From the NCBI GenBank assembly GCA_000719105.1, contig JODX01000006.1:1-64000 (forward strand): a stretch of 64,000 nucleotides of DNA, written 5' to 3'. Of this stretch, positions 16,159 through 24,317 are shown piece after piece (the stretch's first letter is position 1; the number at the start of each line of letters is the position of its first letter). The translations under genes and the position numbers were made by a program. The notes under the pieces are model-generated. The model was not told the origin of the DNA and searched no databases. It worked only from the letters and a program-made list of their open reading frames with translations. Origin of the DNA: Streptomyces sclerotialus. Its GTDB lineage: Bacteria > Actinomycetota > Actinomycetes > Streptomycetales > Streptomycetaceae.

Positions 16159-16932
16159 GTGAGCGTGATACCTGTGGACACCACCGAGGACATACGGGCA
16201 CGGGCAGTCGGCGGGGACACACAGGTCGCCGTCCTGCCCGTCGGCAGCTTCGAGCAGCACGGCCCGTATCTGCCGCTCGCCACCGACACGCTCGTCGCCT
16301 GCGCCGTCGCACGGGAGATCGCCGCGGCGTACCCGGCGGTGCGGCTGCTGCCGCCGGTGACCGTCTCCTGCTCGCACGAGCACGCGGCCTGGCCGGGCAC
16401 GGTCAGCATCTCCGCCGTGACGCTGTACGCGGTCGTCCGGGACATCGCGGCCTCGCTGCGCCGGTCCGGTGTCGAGGCGCTGGTGGTGGTCAACGGGCAC
16501 GGCGGGAATTACGTGCTGGGCAATGTGGTGCAGGAATCCACCGCCGAAGGACATCGCATGGCGCTTTTCCCGGCGGCCGAGGACTGGGAGGCCGCGGGGG
16601 AACGGGCGGGCGTGGAGACCTCGTTGCTCAGTGATATGCATGCGGGGGAAATAGAGACCTCCATACTTCTGCACTGCCATCCCGAATCGGTCCGGCCCGG
16701 TCACGAATCCACCGATTTCCTCGCCGACGACCGCCGTCATCTCCTCTCCCTCGGTATGTCGGCCTACACCGATTCCGGCGTCATCGGCCGTCCTTCGCTG
16801 GCGTCCGCCGAGAAGGGCGAGAAGCTGCTGGCGGGGCTGGTGGAGTGCTTCGGCGCGTACTTGTCCGTGGTGACCTCGGACAGGGAGCCCGGTGCGTGGA
16901 CCACGTCGACCACGTCGACCACGTCGTCCTGA
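16159..16932 (+). CDS. creatininase-family amidohydrolase (ArfB/MftE-like)
   Basis: A 257-residue member of the creatininase superfamily. Metal-binding segments are LPVGSFEQHGPYLPLATDT, VNGHGGNYVLGN and DMHAGEIETS, with conserved Glu/His/Asp. Relatives include creatininase, the mycofactocin peptidase MftE and the archaeal ArfB deformylase, which acts just after a GTP cyclohydrolase in riboflavin/F420 synthesis. Being divergent from a GTP cyclohydrolase II gene makes a hydrolytic step on a formylamino- or diamino-pyrimidine attractive, but this is inference. GTG 16159 is the only reasonable start and its ribosome site is poor. The C-terminal WTTSTTSTTSS comes from a 9-bp repeat, and the last 169 bp overlap the opposite-strand membrane-protein gene. 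Confidence 0.82.
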   Translation: MSVIPVDTTEDIRARAVGGDTQVAVLPVGSFEQHGPYLPLATDTLVACAVAREIAAAYPAVRLLPPVTVSCSHEHAAWPGTVSISAVTLYAVVRDIAASLRRSGVEALVVVNGHGGNYVLGNVVQESTAEGHRMALFPAAEDWEAAGERAGVETSLLSDMHAGEIETSILLHCHPESVRPGHESTDFLADDRRHLLSLGMSAYTDSGVIGRPSLASAEKGEKLLAGLVECFGAYLSVVTSDREPGAWTTSTTSTTSS

Positions 16933-17924
16933 CCCGGCCGGCGTATCCGCAGGGCGCCGTACCGGCGCGCCACGAGCACGCAGGCACCGGGCAGCGCGGC
17001 CGCGAAACTGAGCACGCCGTAGACCACGGCGACGGTCAGCCCCTGGGCGGCGCCCAGTCCCGCCGCGCCGAACGACCACGCGGTGACGCCCTCCCGGGGG
17101 CCCCAGCCGCCGACGTTCAGCGGCAGGCTCATCGCGAGCAGCGCCAGCAGGGCGAGGGGCACCAGTTCGGCCACCGACGCGGCCGAGGCGGCCGGTCCGG
17201 CGGTCCGGGCGGCGAGCAGGAACAGCGCGACGTGCCCGGCCAGGGCCAGTACGGACGACAGCGCGACGCCCGGCCAGCTCGCGCGCCCGAGAAGCGCGCC
17301 GCGCGCCTCGGCGAAGGTTCCGGCGAGGGTTGCGCGCAGCGCACCGCCCCGCCGACGGGCCGGACCCGGCGACCGCCCCATACGGACCGCCACCACGATC
17401 GCGAGCCCGCCCAACGCGCCGAGCCCGAGCACGGCGGCCGCGTGGCGGGTCTCGTGCAGCACCGGGGACGGCAGGGTAAGGAGGACCGTTACTCCGACCA
17501 CGGCGAGCACGGCCTGCCCCGCGGTCCGCTCCAGCACGACGGCCCGTACACCGCGTCCCATGTCCCCGGCGCTCCGCCCGTGCCGTACCGCGCGGTGCAC
17601 GTCGCCGAGGACGCCGCCGGGCAGGGCCGCGTTGAGGAACAGGGCCTGGTAGTAGTCCGCGACGGCCGGGCCCAGCGGCAGCCGGACGCCCAGGCCGCGC
17701 GCCACCAGGCACCAGCGCCAGGCGCTGAGCACCGTGGTGAGTACGCCGATGCCGACCGCCGCGCCCAGGGTGGTGGCGTCGATCCGCCGCAACCCGTCGA
17801 CGAACACGCCCGAACCGAGCCGCCACAGCAGCACGCCCATGAGGGCGGTGCCGGCGAGGGTGCCGAGGTGGGGGCGCAGGGAGGAGAACCCGGACGCCCG
17901 CGTCTCCGCCCCCGGCGCGCTCAT
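16764..17924 (-). CDS. lysylphosphatidylglycerol synthase TM-region-like (UPF0104) membrane protein
   Basis: A 386-residue polytopic membrane protein with eight or so hydrophobic helices (for example LGTLAGTALMGVLLWRLG, AVLAVVGVTVLLTLP and LAGHVALFLLAA). It has the family signature SLPLNVGGWGPREGVTAWSF and an early NAALPGGVLGDVHRA. Members are flippase- or permease-like domains linked to lipid or glycoconjugate synthesis. The gene starts with an ATGA overlap with the methyltransferase stop, so it is the last gene of the PTPS-glycosyltransferase-methyltransferase operon. The last 56 residues are low-complexity, partly encoded by a 9-bp repeat, and lie antisense to the creatininase gene. The true stop may have been extended by mutation. 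Confidence 0.75.
   Translation of the reverse strand: MSAPGAETRASGFSSLRPHLGTLAGTALMGVLLWRLGSGVFVDGLRRIDATTLGAAVGIGVLTTVLSAWRWCLVARGLGVRLPLGPAVADYYQALFLNAALPGGVLGDVHRAVRHGRSAGDMGRGVRAVVLERTAGQAVLAVVGVTVLLTLPSPVLHETRHAAAVLGLGALGGLAIVVAVRMGRSPGPARRRGGALRATLAGTFAEARGALLGRASWPGVALSSVLALAGHVALFLLAARTAGPAASAASVAELVPLALLALLAMSLPLNVGGWGPREGVTAWSFGAAGLGAAQGLTVAVVYGVLSFAAALPGACVLVARRYGALRIRRPGQDDVVDVVDVVHAPGSLSEVTTDKYAPKHSTSPASSFSPFSADASEGRPMTPESV
16900..16926. repeat. 9-bp repeat read in both strands' genes
   Basis: Three copies of ACCACGTCG encode Thr-Thr-Ser repeats in the creatininase protein and Val-Val-Asp repeats in the opposite membrane protein. Confidence 0.9.
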
Positions 17925-18901
17925 GTCGCCCCGTTCGTCGGCCGGGGCAGGGCGAGGACGTCGCAGTGGTGGACGACCGCCCGCAGTTCACCGGCGCGGC
18001 ACGCCCGCAGCCGCTCCACCAGGTACGGGTTCGCGCGTGCGACCAGGCCCGGGCGCTGCTCGCACGCCGCGCCCACCCAGCCGCACAGCCACTCCTCCGC
18101 CAGCGCCGCCTGCTCGGGCCCGAGCCGCCAGGGACTCGGACGCACATGTACGGTCGCGCCCCGCCGGGAGAACGCGTCGCAGACCGCGTCGACGGCGTCG
18201 GGGCCGAGCAGTTCCCCCCGGCGCTGATGGGCGTTGAAGGCGTCGGCGATCTCGGCGTCCAGGGGGTGCGACGGGGTGAGCTCCACCCGCCCGGCGACGG
18301 ACAGCGTGAACAGGGCCGGGCAGCCGGCGCCCGTGCAGGCCGCTGCAAGGCTGTCGATCTCCCCCGGCGTGAGGACGTCGAGCAGCGCGGAGGCGGTGAC
18401 CAGCGTGGCGTCCGCGAGATCCGATGCGGTCAGGCTCCCGATCTCGCCGCGCCGCGTGGTGACGGTGACGGGGCTGCCGTCGGCCGCCGTACGCGGCGCG
18501 CGGGCGGCGGCCAGGCGCAGCAGGTCCGGGTCGTGGTCGTGCAGCACCCAGTGCTGGGCGCCGTCGAGACGGGGCGCGAGCCAGCGGCCCATCGAGCCCG
18601 TGCCACAGCCGAGGTCGTGGACGGTCATGCCCGTGGCGGTCCGGGACGGCAGGTGCGCAAGCCGGAGCCGGTTGCGCAACGGGTCGAGGAGGTCGGCGGC
18701 GAGATCGGCGGCGCGGGCGTCGGCGTCGGCGCTCTCGCGCAACTCCAGCCACTCGGGGGCGTACTGGTGCACGTCGGGTGCCCCGTCGGTAGAGGGGGCC
18801 GTACTCCCGGAGGGGACCGCGCTCGCGGAGGGCGCCGTGCTAGCGAGGGGCGCCGCACTCGTCACCGCACTCGTCACCGTACTCGTCACTGTGTTGACCA
18901 C
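17921..18901 (-). CDS. class I SAM-dependent methyltransferase
   Basis: A 326-residue methyltransferase with the SAM-binding glycine loop VHDLGCGTGSMGRWLAPRL, the post-II acidic strand WVLHDHDPDLLRLA, and later ATLVTASALLDVLTPGEID. The N-terminal 40 residues are low-complexity Thr/Val/Ser/Ala (encoded by a 12-bp repeat at 18857-18892), so the real start could be further in. GTG 18899-18901 is chosen because ggaagg lies nine bases upstream and it follows the glycosyltransferase stop directly. It ends in an ATGA overlap with the membrane-protein gene. Substrate unknown; context suggests a small metabolite or glycolipid of this cluster. Confidence 0.8.
   Translation of the reverse strand: MVNTVTSTVTSAVTSAAPLASTAPSASAVPSGSTAPSTDGAPDVHQYAPEWLELRESADADARAADLAADLLDPLRNRLRLAHLPSRTATGMTVHDLGCGTGSMGRWLAPRLDGAQHWVLHDHDPDLLRLAAARAPRTAADGSPVTVTTRRGEIGSLTASDLADATLVTASALLDVLTPGEIDSLAAACTGAGCPALFTLSVAGRVELTPSHPLDAEIADAFNAHQRRGELLGPDAVDAVCDAFSRRGATVHVRPSPWRLGPEQAALAEEWLCGWVGAACEQRPGLVARANPYLVERLRACRAGELRAVVHHCDVLALPRPTNGAT
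18857..18892. repeat. 12-bp tandem repeat in methyltransferase 5' end
   Basis: Three units of actcgtcaccgc/actcgtcaccgt/actcgtcactgt encode the TVTSTVTSAVTS-type N-terminus. Confidence 0.8.
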
Positions 18902-18902
18902 C

Positions 18903-20087
18903 TCACGCCGCCTTCCGTGGTTGGTGCCGCAGCCGCCCCAGCACCCCGGCGAGACTGCGGGCGGTGGCCGCCCAGCCGTCGAGCGCGGCCCGGCGGCCCC
19001 GGGCCGCGGCCTTGAGCCGGCGCCGTACGTCCGCCTCGCCGAACCAGCCGCGCAGCTCCGCAGCGATCGCCGCGGGGTCCTCCGGCGGTACGAGGATGCC
19101 GGGCACCCCTCCGTCCGGTGCGCGCCCGACGGCCTCGGGCAGCCCGCCGACGTCGGTGGCGAGGACGGGGATGCCGCGGGCGAGGGCCTCGGTGACGGCC
19201 ATGCCGTACGTCTCCGCGTAGGAGGTGAGGACCATGAGGTCGGCGGCGGCGTAGCTGGCGTCGAGGTCGGCACCGGTCTGCGGGCCGGCCAGGTGCAGCC
19301 GGTCCCCCAGGCCGAACTTCGCGATCAGGGAACGGATGTGCCCGACGTACGCGGGGTCCTGCCCGAGCCCGCCCACCAGCGCGCAGCTCCACGGCAGGTC
19401 GGTCACGGCGGCGAGGGCTTCCACCAGCCGGTGCTGGCCCTTGCGCGGGGTCACCGCGGCCACGCACAGCAGCCGGGAGACGCCGTCGGTGCCGGGCGCG
19501 AGGGGCGCGATGTCGGCCCCCGGGGCGGCGACATGGACCCGTTCGGGGGCGAGCCCGTGGTGGGAGACGAGGCGCCGTACGGCCCAGTCGCTGGTCGCGA
19601 CGACGGCGGGCGCGGCGCGCAGCACCGCCCGTTCCGCGGCGTCGAGTCCGGCGGCCACCTCGGGGGCGAGACCGGTCTCGTCGCCGAGCGGCAGGTGCAC
19701 CAGCACGGCGAGGCGGAGCCGCCCGGCCTCGGGGACGACGATCTCGGGGACGCCGCAGGCGACGAGCCCGTCGAGCAGGACGACGGTCCCGTCGGGCAGT
19801 TCCCGCAGCAGGCGCGCGAGTTCGGCGCGGGCGTCCGCCCCGGGCCGGGGCCAGCCACCGTCCACGATGTACCGCCGCACCTGCCAGCCGAAGCCGGGCA
19901 GATCGAGGCAGATCCGGCGGTCGTAGCCGTTGCCGCCGCTCGGGCGGGCCGGGTCGTCGACACCGCCCGGCATCACGAAGTGCACGGAGCGCAGGGACAT
20001 GGGGACGACAGGGACGACAGGGACGACAGGGACGACAGGGACGACAGGGACGACCTCAGCGGTGCGGGAGGCTCGGCTCTCACTCAC
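18903..20087 (-). CDS. glycosyltransferase family 4 (GT-B) protein
   Basis: A 394-residue GT-B glycosyltransferase. The C-terminal donor half carries [20 protein letters not shown] and the E-x7-E region [27 protein letters not shown] typical of GT4. The N-terminus is odd: after [11 protein letters not shown] there are six Val-Val-Pro units from a 9-bp DNA repeat, then [13 protein letters not shown] where the first beta strand begins. GTG 20085-20087 overlaps the PTPS-like stop by GTGA and is preferred for coupling; an ATG after the repeat (20000) would give the classical N-terminus. Second gene of the operon PTPS-like - GT - methyltransferase - membrane protein. Sugar donor and acceptor unknown. 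Confidence 0.82.
   Translation of the reverse strand: MSESRASRTAEVVPVVPVVPVVPVVPVVPMSLRSVHFVMPGGVDDPARPSGGNGYDRRICLDLPGFGWQVRRYIVDGGWPRPGADARAELARLLRELPDGTVVLLDGLVACGVPEIVVPEAGRLRLAVLVHLPLGDETGLAPEVAAGLDAAERAVLRAAPAVVATSDWAVRRLVSHHGLAPERVHVAAPGADIAPLAPGTDGVSRLLCVAAVTPRKGQHRLVEALAAVTDLPWSCALVGGLGQDPAYVGHIRSLIAKFGLGDRLHLAGPQTGADLDASYAAADLMVLTSYAETYGMAVTEALARGIPVLATDVGGLPEAVGRAPDGGVPGILVPPEDPAAIAAELRGWFGEADVRRRLKAAARGRRAALDGWAATARSLAGVLGRLRHQPRKAA
20002..20055. repeat. 9-bp tandem repeat inside the glycosyltransferase gene
   Basis: Five exact copies of GGGACGACA plus one variant encode Val-Val-Pro units between two alternative start codons of the glycosyltransferase. Confidence 0.92.
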
Positions 20088-20482
20088 AGGCCACGCTCGT
20101 AACTCGCCCAGGCGATGTGCGACTCGTGCAGGGTGACGGTGAGACCGGCGAGACCCTTGGCACCCTCGCCCAGCGCCCCCCTGCGGATCCGCTCGGCGAG
20201 CCGGTCCGCGACGACCTTGGCCAGGAACTCCGTGGAGGTGTTCGTGCCCCGGAACTCGCTCTCGTCGTCGAGGTTCCGGTAGTTCAACTCGCCGACCACT
20301 GAGCCGAGTTCCCGGGTGGCGAGCCCGATGTCGACGACGATGTTGTCGGCGTCCAGCTCGGCGCGGCGGAAGGTGGCGTCCACGAGGTACGTGGCCCCGT
20401 GCAGGCGCTGCGCGGGGCCGAAGACCTCGCCGCGGAAGCTGTGGGCGATCATGAGGTGATCGCGGACGGTGATGCTGAACAA
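20084..20482 (-). CDS. 6-pyruvoyl-tetrahydropterin synthase/QueD-like protein, atypical active site
   Basis: A 132-residue T-fold protein of the PTPS/QueD family: [16 protein letters not shown] at the N-terminus, [15 protein letters not shown] in the middle and [12 protein letters not shown] at the end, matching the usual 120-140 residues. True PTPS/QueD enzymes have a Cys five residues before an HGH zinc motif. Here the segment reads [11 protein letters not shown], with no Cys and Ala30 in place of the last zinc His; His14 and His28 remain. A changed reaction or a non-catalytic role is therefore likely. Start is TTG 20480-20482, seven bases after ggaggg; an in-frame ATG at 20527 lacks such a site. 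It overlaps the glycosyltransferase start by GTGA. Confidence 0.78.
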   Translation of the reverse strand: MFSITVRDHLMIAHSFRGEVFGPAQRLHGATYLVDATFRRAELDADNIVVDIGLATRELGSVVGELNYRNLDDESEFRGTNTSTEFLAKVVADRLAERIRRGALGEGAKGLAGLTVTLHESHIAWASYERGL

Positions 20483-20626
20483 CGGACGACCCTCCAGATG
20501 CGGTGCGTCTGCCCCGGGCCGGGGCATGCCGTGTAGTACGGCTGCTTTCTGCCCGCTGTTCAGCCCGTCCTCGGGGTTTCTCCGATGGCCGACCGGTCGG
20601 GCGGCCGGGCGGTCATCCGGAAACTG

Positions 20627-21604
20627 TCAGTGCTCGTACCGCACCCGATGGCAGAGACCGGGCAGCTCCCCGGACACCAGCCGCGGCATGACGTCGGGCA
20701 GCTCCTCGAAGGCGCACTCCCCGGTGACGAGCGCGTCGAAGGCGGGGTCGGCGAGCAGGTCGAGGGCGAGCGCGAGCCGGTCGGCGTACGTACGGCCGGG
20801 GCGTCCGGCCGGGGACACGGTGCCCACCTGGCTGCCGCGTACGGTGAGCCGCCGCGAGTGGAACGCCTCGCCCAGCGGCAGACTCACCCGCCGGTCGCCG
20901 TACCAGCTCAGCTCGATCACCGTGCCCTCGGGCGCGAGAAGTTCGAGTGCCCGGGCGAGCCCCTGCTCGGTGGCGCTGGCGTGGACGACGAGGTCGCACT
21001 CCCCCAGCGCGTCGGCGGGCAGCGCGAAGCCGACACCGAGGGCGCGGGCGATATCGGCGCGCGCGGGATCGGCGTCGACGAGCTGGACGCGCACCCCCGG
21101 AAAGCGACCGAGCAGCGCGGCGACCGAACACCCGACCATGCCGCCGCCGACCACGGCGATCCGGTCACCGACCAGCGGCGCCGCGTCCCACAGCGCGTTC
21201 ACCGCCGTCTCCACGGTCCCGGCGAGCACGGCACGCCCGGCGGGCACACCGTCCGGTACGACGGTGACGGCGCTCACGGGCACGACGTACCGCGTCTGGT
21301 GCGGATGGAGACAGAAGACGGTCCGCCCCGCCAGCTCGGCCGGCCCCTCCTCCACCTTCCCGACGCTCAGATAGCCGTACTTCACGGGTCCGGGGAAGTC
21401 CCCTTCCTGGTACGGCGCGCGCATGGCCGCGTACTGGCTCTCCGGCACCCCACCGCGGAACACGAGCGTCTCGGTGCCGCGGCTGACTCCGGAGTACAGG
21501 GCGCGTACGAGCACCTCTCCGGCGGCGGGCGCGGACACCGGCGCCTCCCTGATCTCACTCTCCCCGGGCGTGCGGAGCCAGAAGGCGCGGGCGGTGTGGT
21601 TCAT
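20627..21604 (-). CDS. medium-chain zinc-binding-type dehydrogenase
   Basis: A 325-residue MDR-superfamily oxidoreductase. The N-terminal GroES-like fold shows LVRALYSGVSRGTETLVF, and the Rossmann fold has IAVVGGGMVGCSVAALLGRF followed by VQLVDADPARADIA. The catalytic zinc Cys and the GHE motif of classical alcohol dehydrogenases are not visible (GVSRGTE and KYGYLSVG occupy those places), as in BchC-like members. Start ATG 21602-21604 follows agggag. Co-oriented with and about 145 bp upstream of the PTPS-like gene, so it may lead the operon. Substrate unknown. Confidence 0.8.
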   Translation of the reverse strand: MNHTARAFWLRTPGESEIREAPVSAPAAGEVLVRALYSGVSRGTETLVFRGGVPESQYAAMRAPYQEGDFPGPVKYGYLSVGKVEEGPAELAGRTVFCLHPHQTRYVVPVSAVTVVPDGVPAGRAVLAGTVETAVNALWDAAPLVGDRIAVVGGGMVGCSVAALLGRFPGVRVQLVDADPARADIARALGVGFALPADALGECDLVVHASATEQGLARALELLAPEGTVIELSWYGDRRVSLPLGEAFHSRRLTVRGSQVGTVSPAGRPGRTYADRLALALDLLADPAFDALVTGECAFEELPDVMPRLVSGELPGLCHRVRYEH

Positions 21605-21722
21605 GGACTCTCCCTGAACGGTCGGCTTCTTCTCCACGTACGCAGCGGTGGACGTCGCACGCTCAGTCACCCACTCGGTACGCGACGAAGATCACTCCTG
21701 TCTCACGTTCGGAAGGTATCCG

Positions 21723-22601
21723 GTGGCCCTGCACAACTCTGCCCTGAACCACCCTCACGACGCCCGGCCGTTGCTCCGCGAGACGACGGTGGGCGCGGGC
21801 GCCCAGCTCCTGCTGCTGACACTCCTGAGCACCGCGCTCGGGCTGGGCCCGGCGGGCTGGCTCACGGGCCTGGTGTTCGCGCTCGCCACCTGGGCGGTCC
21901 TCACCCGGGCCCTGCGCCGTACCCGGCCACCCTCCTTCGGCCCGGCGAACCGGGTGACGCTCGGCCGGACCGTCCTGGTCGGCGGGGTCACGGCCCTGGT
22001 CGCCGACTCGCTCCGCAGCGCCCAGGAAGGGCCGCCGGTGACGCTGTTCGTCGGCCTGACGACGGTGGCACTGATCCTCGACGGTGTGGACGGCAAGGTG
22101 GCCCGCCGCACGGGCACGACGACCGCGCTGGGCGCACGCTTCGACATGGAGGTCGACGCGTTCCTGATCCTGGTGCTGAGCGTGTACGTGTCGACGTCGC
22201 TCGGCCCGTGGGTGCTCGCGAGCGGCCTGATGCGCTACGTCTTCGTGGCCGCCGCCCGGGTGCTGCCGTGGCTGAACGGCGCACTGCCGCACAGCATGGC
22301 CCGCAAGACGGTGGCGGCGGTCCAGGGGGTGGTGCTGCTGGCTGCGGCCTCGGGCTGGCTGCCGTACGCCGTGGCGCTCGCTCTGGTGGCGGTAGCGCTG
22401 GGTTCGCTGGTGTGGTCGTTCGGGCGGGACGTGGGGTGGCTGTGGCGGACTCGGGAGACACTGACGGGAACACGGACCACGCCCCCTCAGCCGACCGGTG
22501 AGCAAAGCCCCCTCGTCCAGGCCGGACCCGACGGCGGACCGACACCACCGCCCGGCGCCGTGGGCACCCTGCCTCGGCAGAAGGCAAGGCTCGCGGCGTG
22601 A
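21723..22601 (+). CDS. CDP-alcohol phosphatidyltransferase family protein
   Basis: A 292-residue integral membrane enzyme. It contains the complete CDP-alcohol phosphotransferase signature D-x2-DG-x2-AR-x8-G-x3-D-x3-D, starting DGVDGKVAR and ending FDMEVD, flanked by hydrophobic helices. It would transfer a phospho-alcohol from a CDP-activated donor to an alcohol acceptor in the membrane. GTG 21723 is chosen because ggaagg is six bases upstream; the reading frame is open further upstream without a site. Divergent from the dehydrogenase gene, so it probably shares a promoter region with that cluster. The C-terminal 50 residues are Pro/Gly-rich and non-conserved in appearance. Confidence 0.85.
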   Translation: MALHNSALNHPHDARPLLRETTVGAGAQLLLLTLLSTALGLGPAGWLTGLVFALATWAVLTRALRRTRPPSFGPANRVTLGRTVLVGGVTALVADSLRSAQEGPPVTLFVGLTTVALILDGVDGKVARRTGTTTALGARFDMEVDAFLILVLSVYVSTSLGPWVLASGLMRYVFVAAARVLPWLNGALPHSMARKTVAAVQGVVLLAAASGWLPYAVALALVAVALGSLVWSFGRDVGWLWRTRETLTGTRTTPPQPTGEQSPLVQAGPDGGPTPPPGAVGTLPRQKARLAA

Positions 22602-22641
22602 AGCGCGTCCTTCCAGGCCCTGCCGCGGTACGGCGAGGTGA

Positions 22642-23004
22642 TCAGTTCGAAGCCGGAGCCGGGGAAGCCGTGTCGTCGGCCTCGATGTCGAAGTTGATCT
22701 GGTCTCCGTCGACAGAGGTCACTTCGACCGTCACGCCCAAGGTGCTGCCGTCGTCCGCCGTGAGCTTGCACCGGGTGGTGGTACCGGCCTTGCCGGCGAG
22801 ATCTTCGGGACAGGTGATGTCCGGCTTCGGCTGACCCGTCGTGTCGGCGAGCTTCTCGGCGACCAGCGTGGCCAGTTTGTCCGCGGACATCTTCGGCGTC
22901 GTGGACGTCCCGACGCTGACCGAGGCGGAGCAGCCGACGAGCAGCGCGCCCGCGGCCACGGCCGAGAGGATCGAGGCCGCTGCGGACAGGCGAATCGTGA
23001 TCAT
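22642..23004 (-). CDS. DUF4333-type lipoprotein
   Basis: A 120-residue predicted lipoprotein. A hydrophobic signal (ILSAVAAGALLVGCSAS) ends in a lipobox LVGC with Cys about 25. A mature domain with a disulfide-capable CPEDL ... TRCKLTADDGSTLGVTVEVTSVDG pattern matches the actinobacterial DUF4333 family. ATG 23002-23004 follows aggag. Function unknown; it should be anchored on the outer face of the membrane. Convergent with the CDP-alcohol transferase gene. Confidence 0.8.
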   Translation of the reverse strand: MITIRLSAAASILSAVAAGALLVGCSASVSVGTSTTPKMSADKLATLVAEKLADTTGQPKPDITCPEDLAGKAGTTTRCKLTADDGSTLGVTVEVTSVDGDQINFDIEADDTASPAPASN

Positions 23005-23083
23005 GGCGGACTCCTGCGGAGGGCTGGCGGGGGGAGAGAGATCAGGAAGCATACTTCCTGGAGATCACCGGCAACGTCGGAGG

Positions 23084-23165
23084 GGAGCAAGGCGGAGGAG
23101 ACGAAGCCGGAGGGAAGCAAGGCGGAGAAGACCGAGCCGGAGGGGATCGAGCCGGAACCATACGA
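23084..23165. repeat. imperfect ~31-bp repeats upstream of the lipoprotein gene
   Basis: Degenerate units of the type ggagggaagcaaggcggaga plus agaccgagcc occur two to three times in the 198-bp space between the lipoprotein start and the next minus-strand gene. Confidence 0.6.
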
Positions 23166-23202
23166 TCCGGAGCGGATCAATCCGGGTGTGGTCCCGCCGA
23201 CC

Positions 23203-23715
23203 TCACAATTTGCCGGTGATGACTCCGCGCCAGGTCCACCCCGCGCCCAGGACGGTGTCCTGCAGGGGATCCTTCAGGTCGGAGCTGTCGAAGCTGAACG
23301 TCTCGTTCGCTTCGAGGCCCCCGTCCTCTCCCTCGCCGAGGGTCCAGCGCTTCGAGACCGTCTTCACCTGGCCACGTTGGGCCTCGGCCGCGATGGCCAG
23401 GCTGGGAGTGTCACCGACCCACGTGACCTCGTACTCCTGGTCGAGGGAGCGGACCTCGTTCTTCTCCGGGACCAGGCGCATACGGACCTGGAACACTCGG
23501 CTCACCTGGGTGCGGACGAAGAAGGTCTGCCAGGCCGGGTCCAGGATGCGCCACTCGGCCACCAGGTCGGCGCCCTCCTCGTGGCCGTCCCGGATGACGT
23601 AAGGGACGTCGGGTCCGTTGAGGCCGAGCAGAGCCGCGTGGACCTCGTCGGCGGGTCGCGGGGCGACACCGTCGGCGGGGCGCTTGGTTCCGGTCAGCTT
23701 GTCGAAGAGTCCCAT
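23203..23715 (-). CDS. conserved hypothetical protein (170 aa)
   Basis: Begins MGLFDKLTGTKRP and is a soluble alpha/beta-looking protein with many charged residues (VYVIRDGHEEGADLVAEW-like core, then LDQEYEVTWVGDTP). No catalytic motif or signal peptide is recognised. It is the last of three closely spaced co-oriented genes (with the 165-aa and the WXG-like genes upstream), so it probably functions with them. Function not assigned. Confidence 0.7.
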   Translation of the reverse strand: MGLFDKLTGTKRPADGVAPRPADEVHAALLGLNGPDVPYVIRDGHEEGADLVAEWRILDPAWQTFFVRTQVSRVFQVRMRLVPEKNEVRSLDQEYEVTWVGDTPSLAIAAEAQRGQVKTVSKRWTLGEGEDGGLEANETFSFDSSDLKDPLQDTVLGAGWTWRGVITGKL

Positions 23716-23775
23716 GAGATCAACCTAGGAGGAGTCGGATCGGGGGTGCAAGATCAGCCGCTGCCGCGGGACGCA

Positions 23776-24273
23776 CTACGAAGTCGCGCCGGTGTCCGGG
23801 CGGACTGTACGCACGAAGTCCTGGAAGTCGGCCAGGACGGCGGGGTGCTGGAACTCGGTGGCCGTCAGGACCAAGCGGATCACCGCCCGCACACGCGGAT
23901 CGGCTACGTCCAGCATGGCGAGGTACACCTGGGACTGGACGAGGTCGCGGCTCGCGCCGTCGATGACGGCCGAGACGGCCAGCGTCTGAGTGAACGCCGG
24001 CGCATCCGCGGAGCCGGCCTCGCGGCTGCCTGTGACCACGACCGACGTGGCGGCCCCACGCAAGCGCTCCACGGACTCGTGTGCGATCTCGGACAGCGTC
24101 GCCTCGTCCGGGCGGTACTCGCCGTCGATCGTGATGTTCGCGGTGAATCCGCCGTCCGGCCGCGGATGCAGCGCGACGAACGCCGCACCGGGTGCGCCGG
24201 CTGCATCCGGCGGTGCGGCGCGCCAGCCTTCCGGCAGTTCGAACTCGATCGGTACGGGAAGGGTCGTGGACAT
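23776..24273 (-). CDS. conserved hypothetical protein (165 aa), LpqN/DUF1795-like fold possible
   Basis: Starts MSTTLPVPIEFELPEGWRAAPPDAAG, then GAAFVALHP and NITIDGEYRPDEATLSEIAH. This layout recalls the small LpqN/DUF1795 family (an initial strand FxLPxGW followed by a mixed sheet), which often accompanies type VII secretion genes. Start ATG follows aaggag at good spacing. No signal peptide. It sits 44 bp downstream of the WXG-like gene. Family assignment is tentative. Confidence 0.65.
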   Translation of the reverse strand: MSTTLPVPIEFELPEGWRAAPPDAAGAPGAAFVALHPRPDGGFTANITIDGEYRPDEATLSEIAHESVERLRGAATSVVVTGSREAGSADAPAFTQTLAVSAVIDGASRDLVQSQVYLAMLDVADPRVRAVIRLVLTATEFQHPAVLADFQDFVRTVRPDTGATS

Positions 24274-24317
24274 CTCGGGTTCTCCTTACTACGGCAACGG
24301 ATGTGTGGAGAGGCGCA

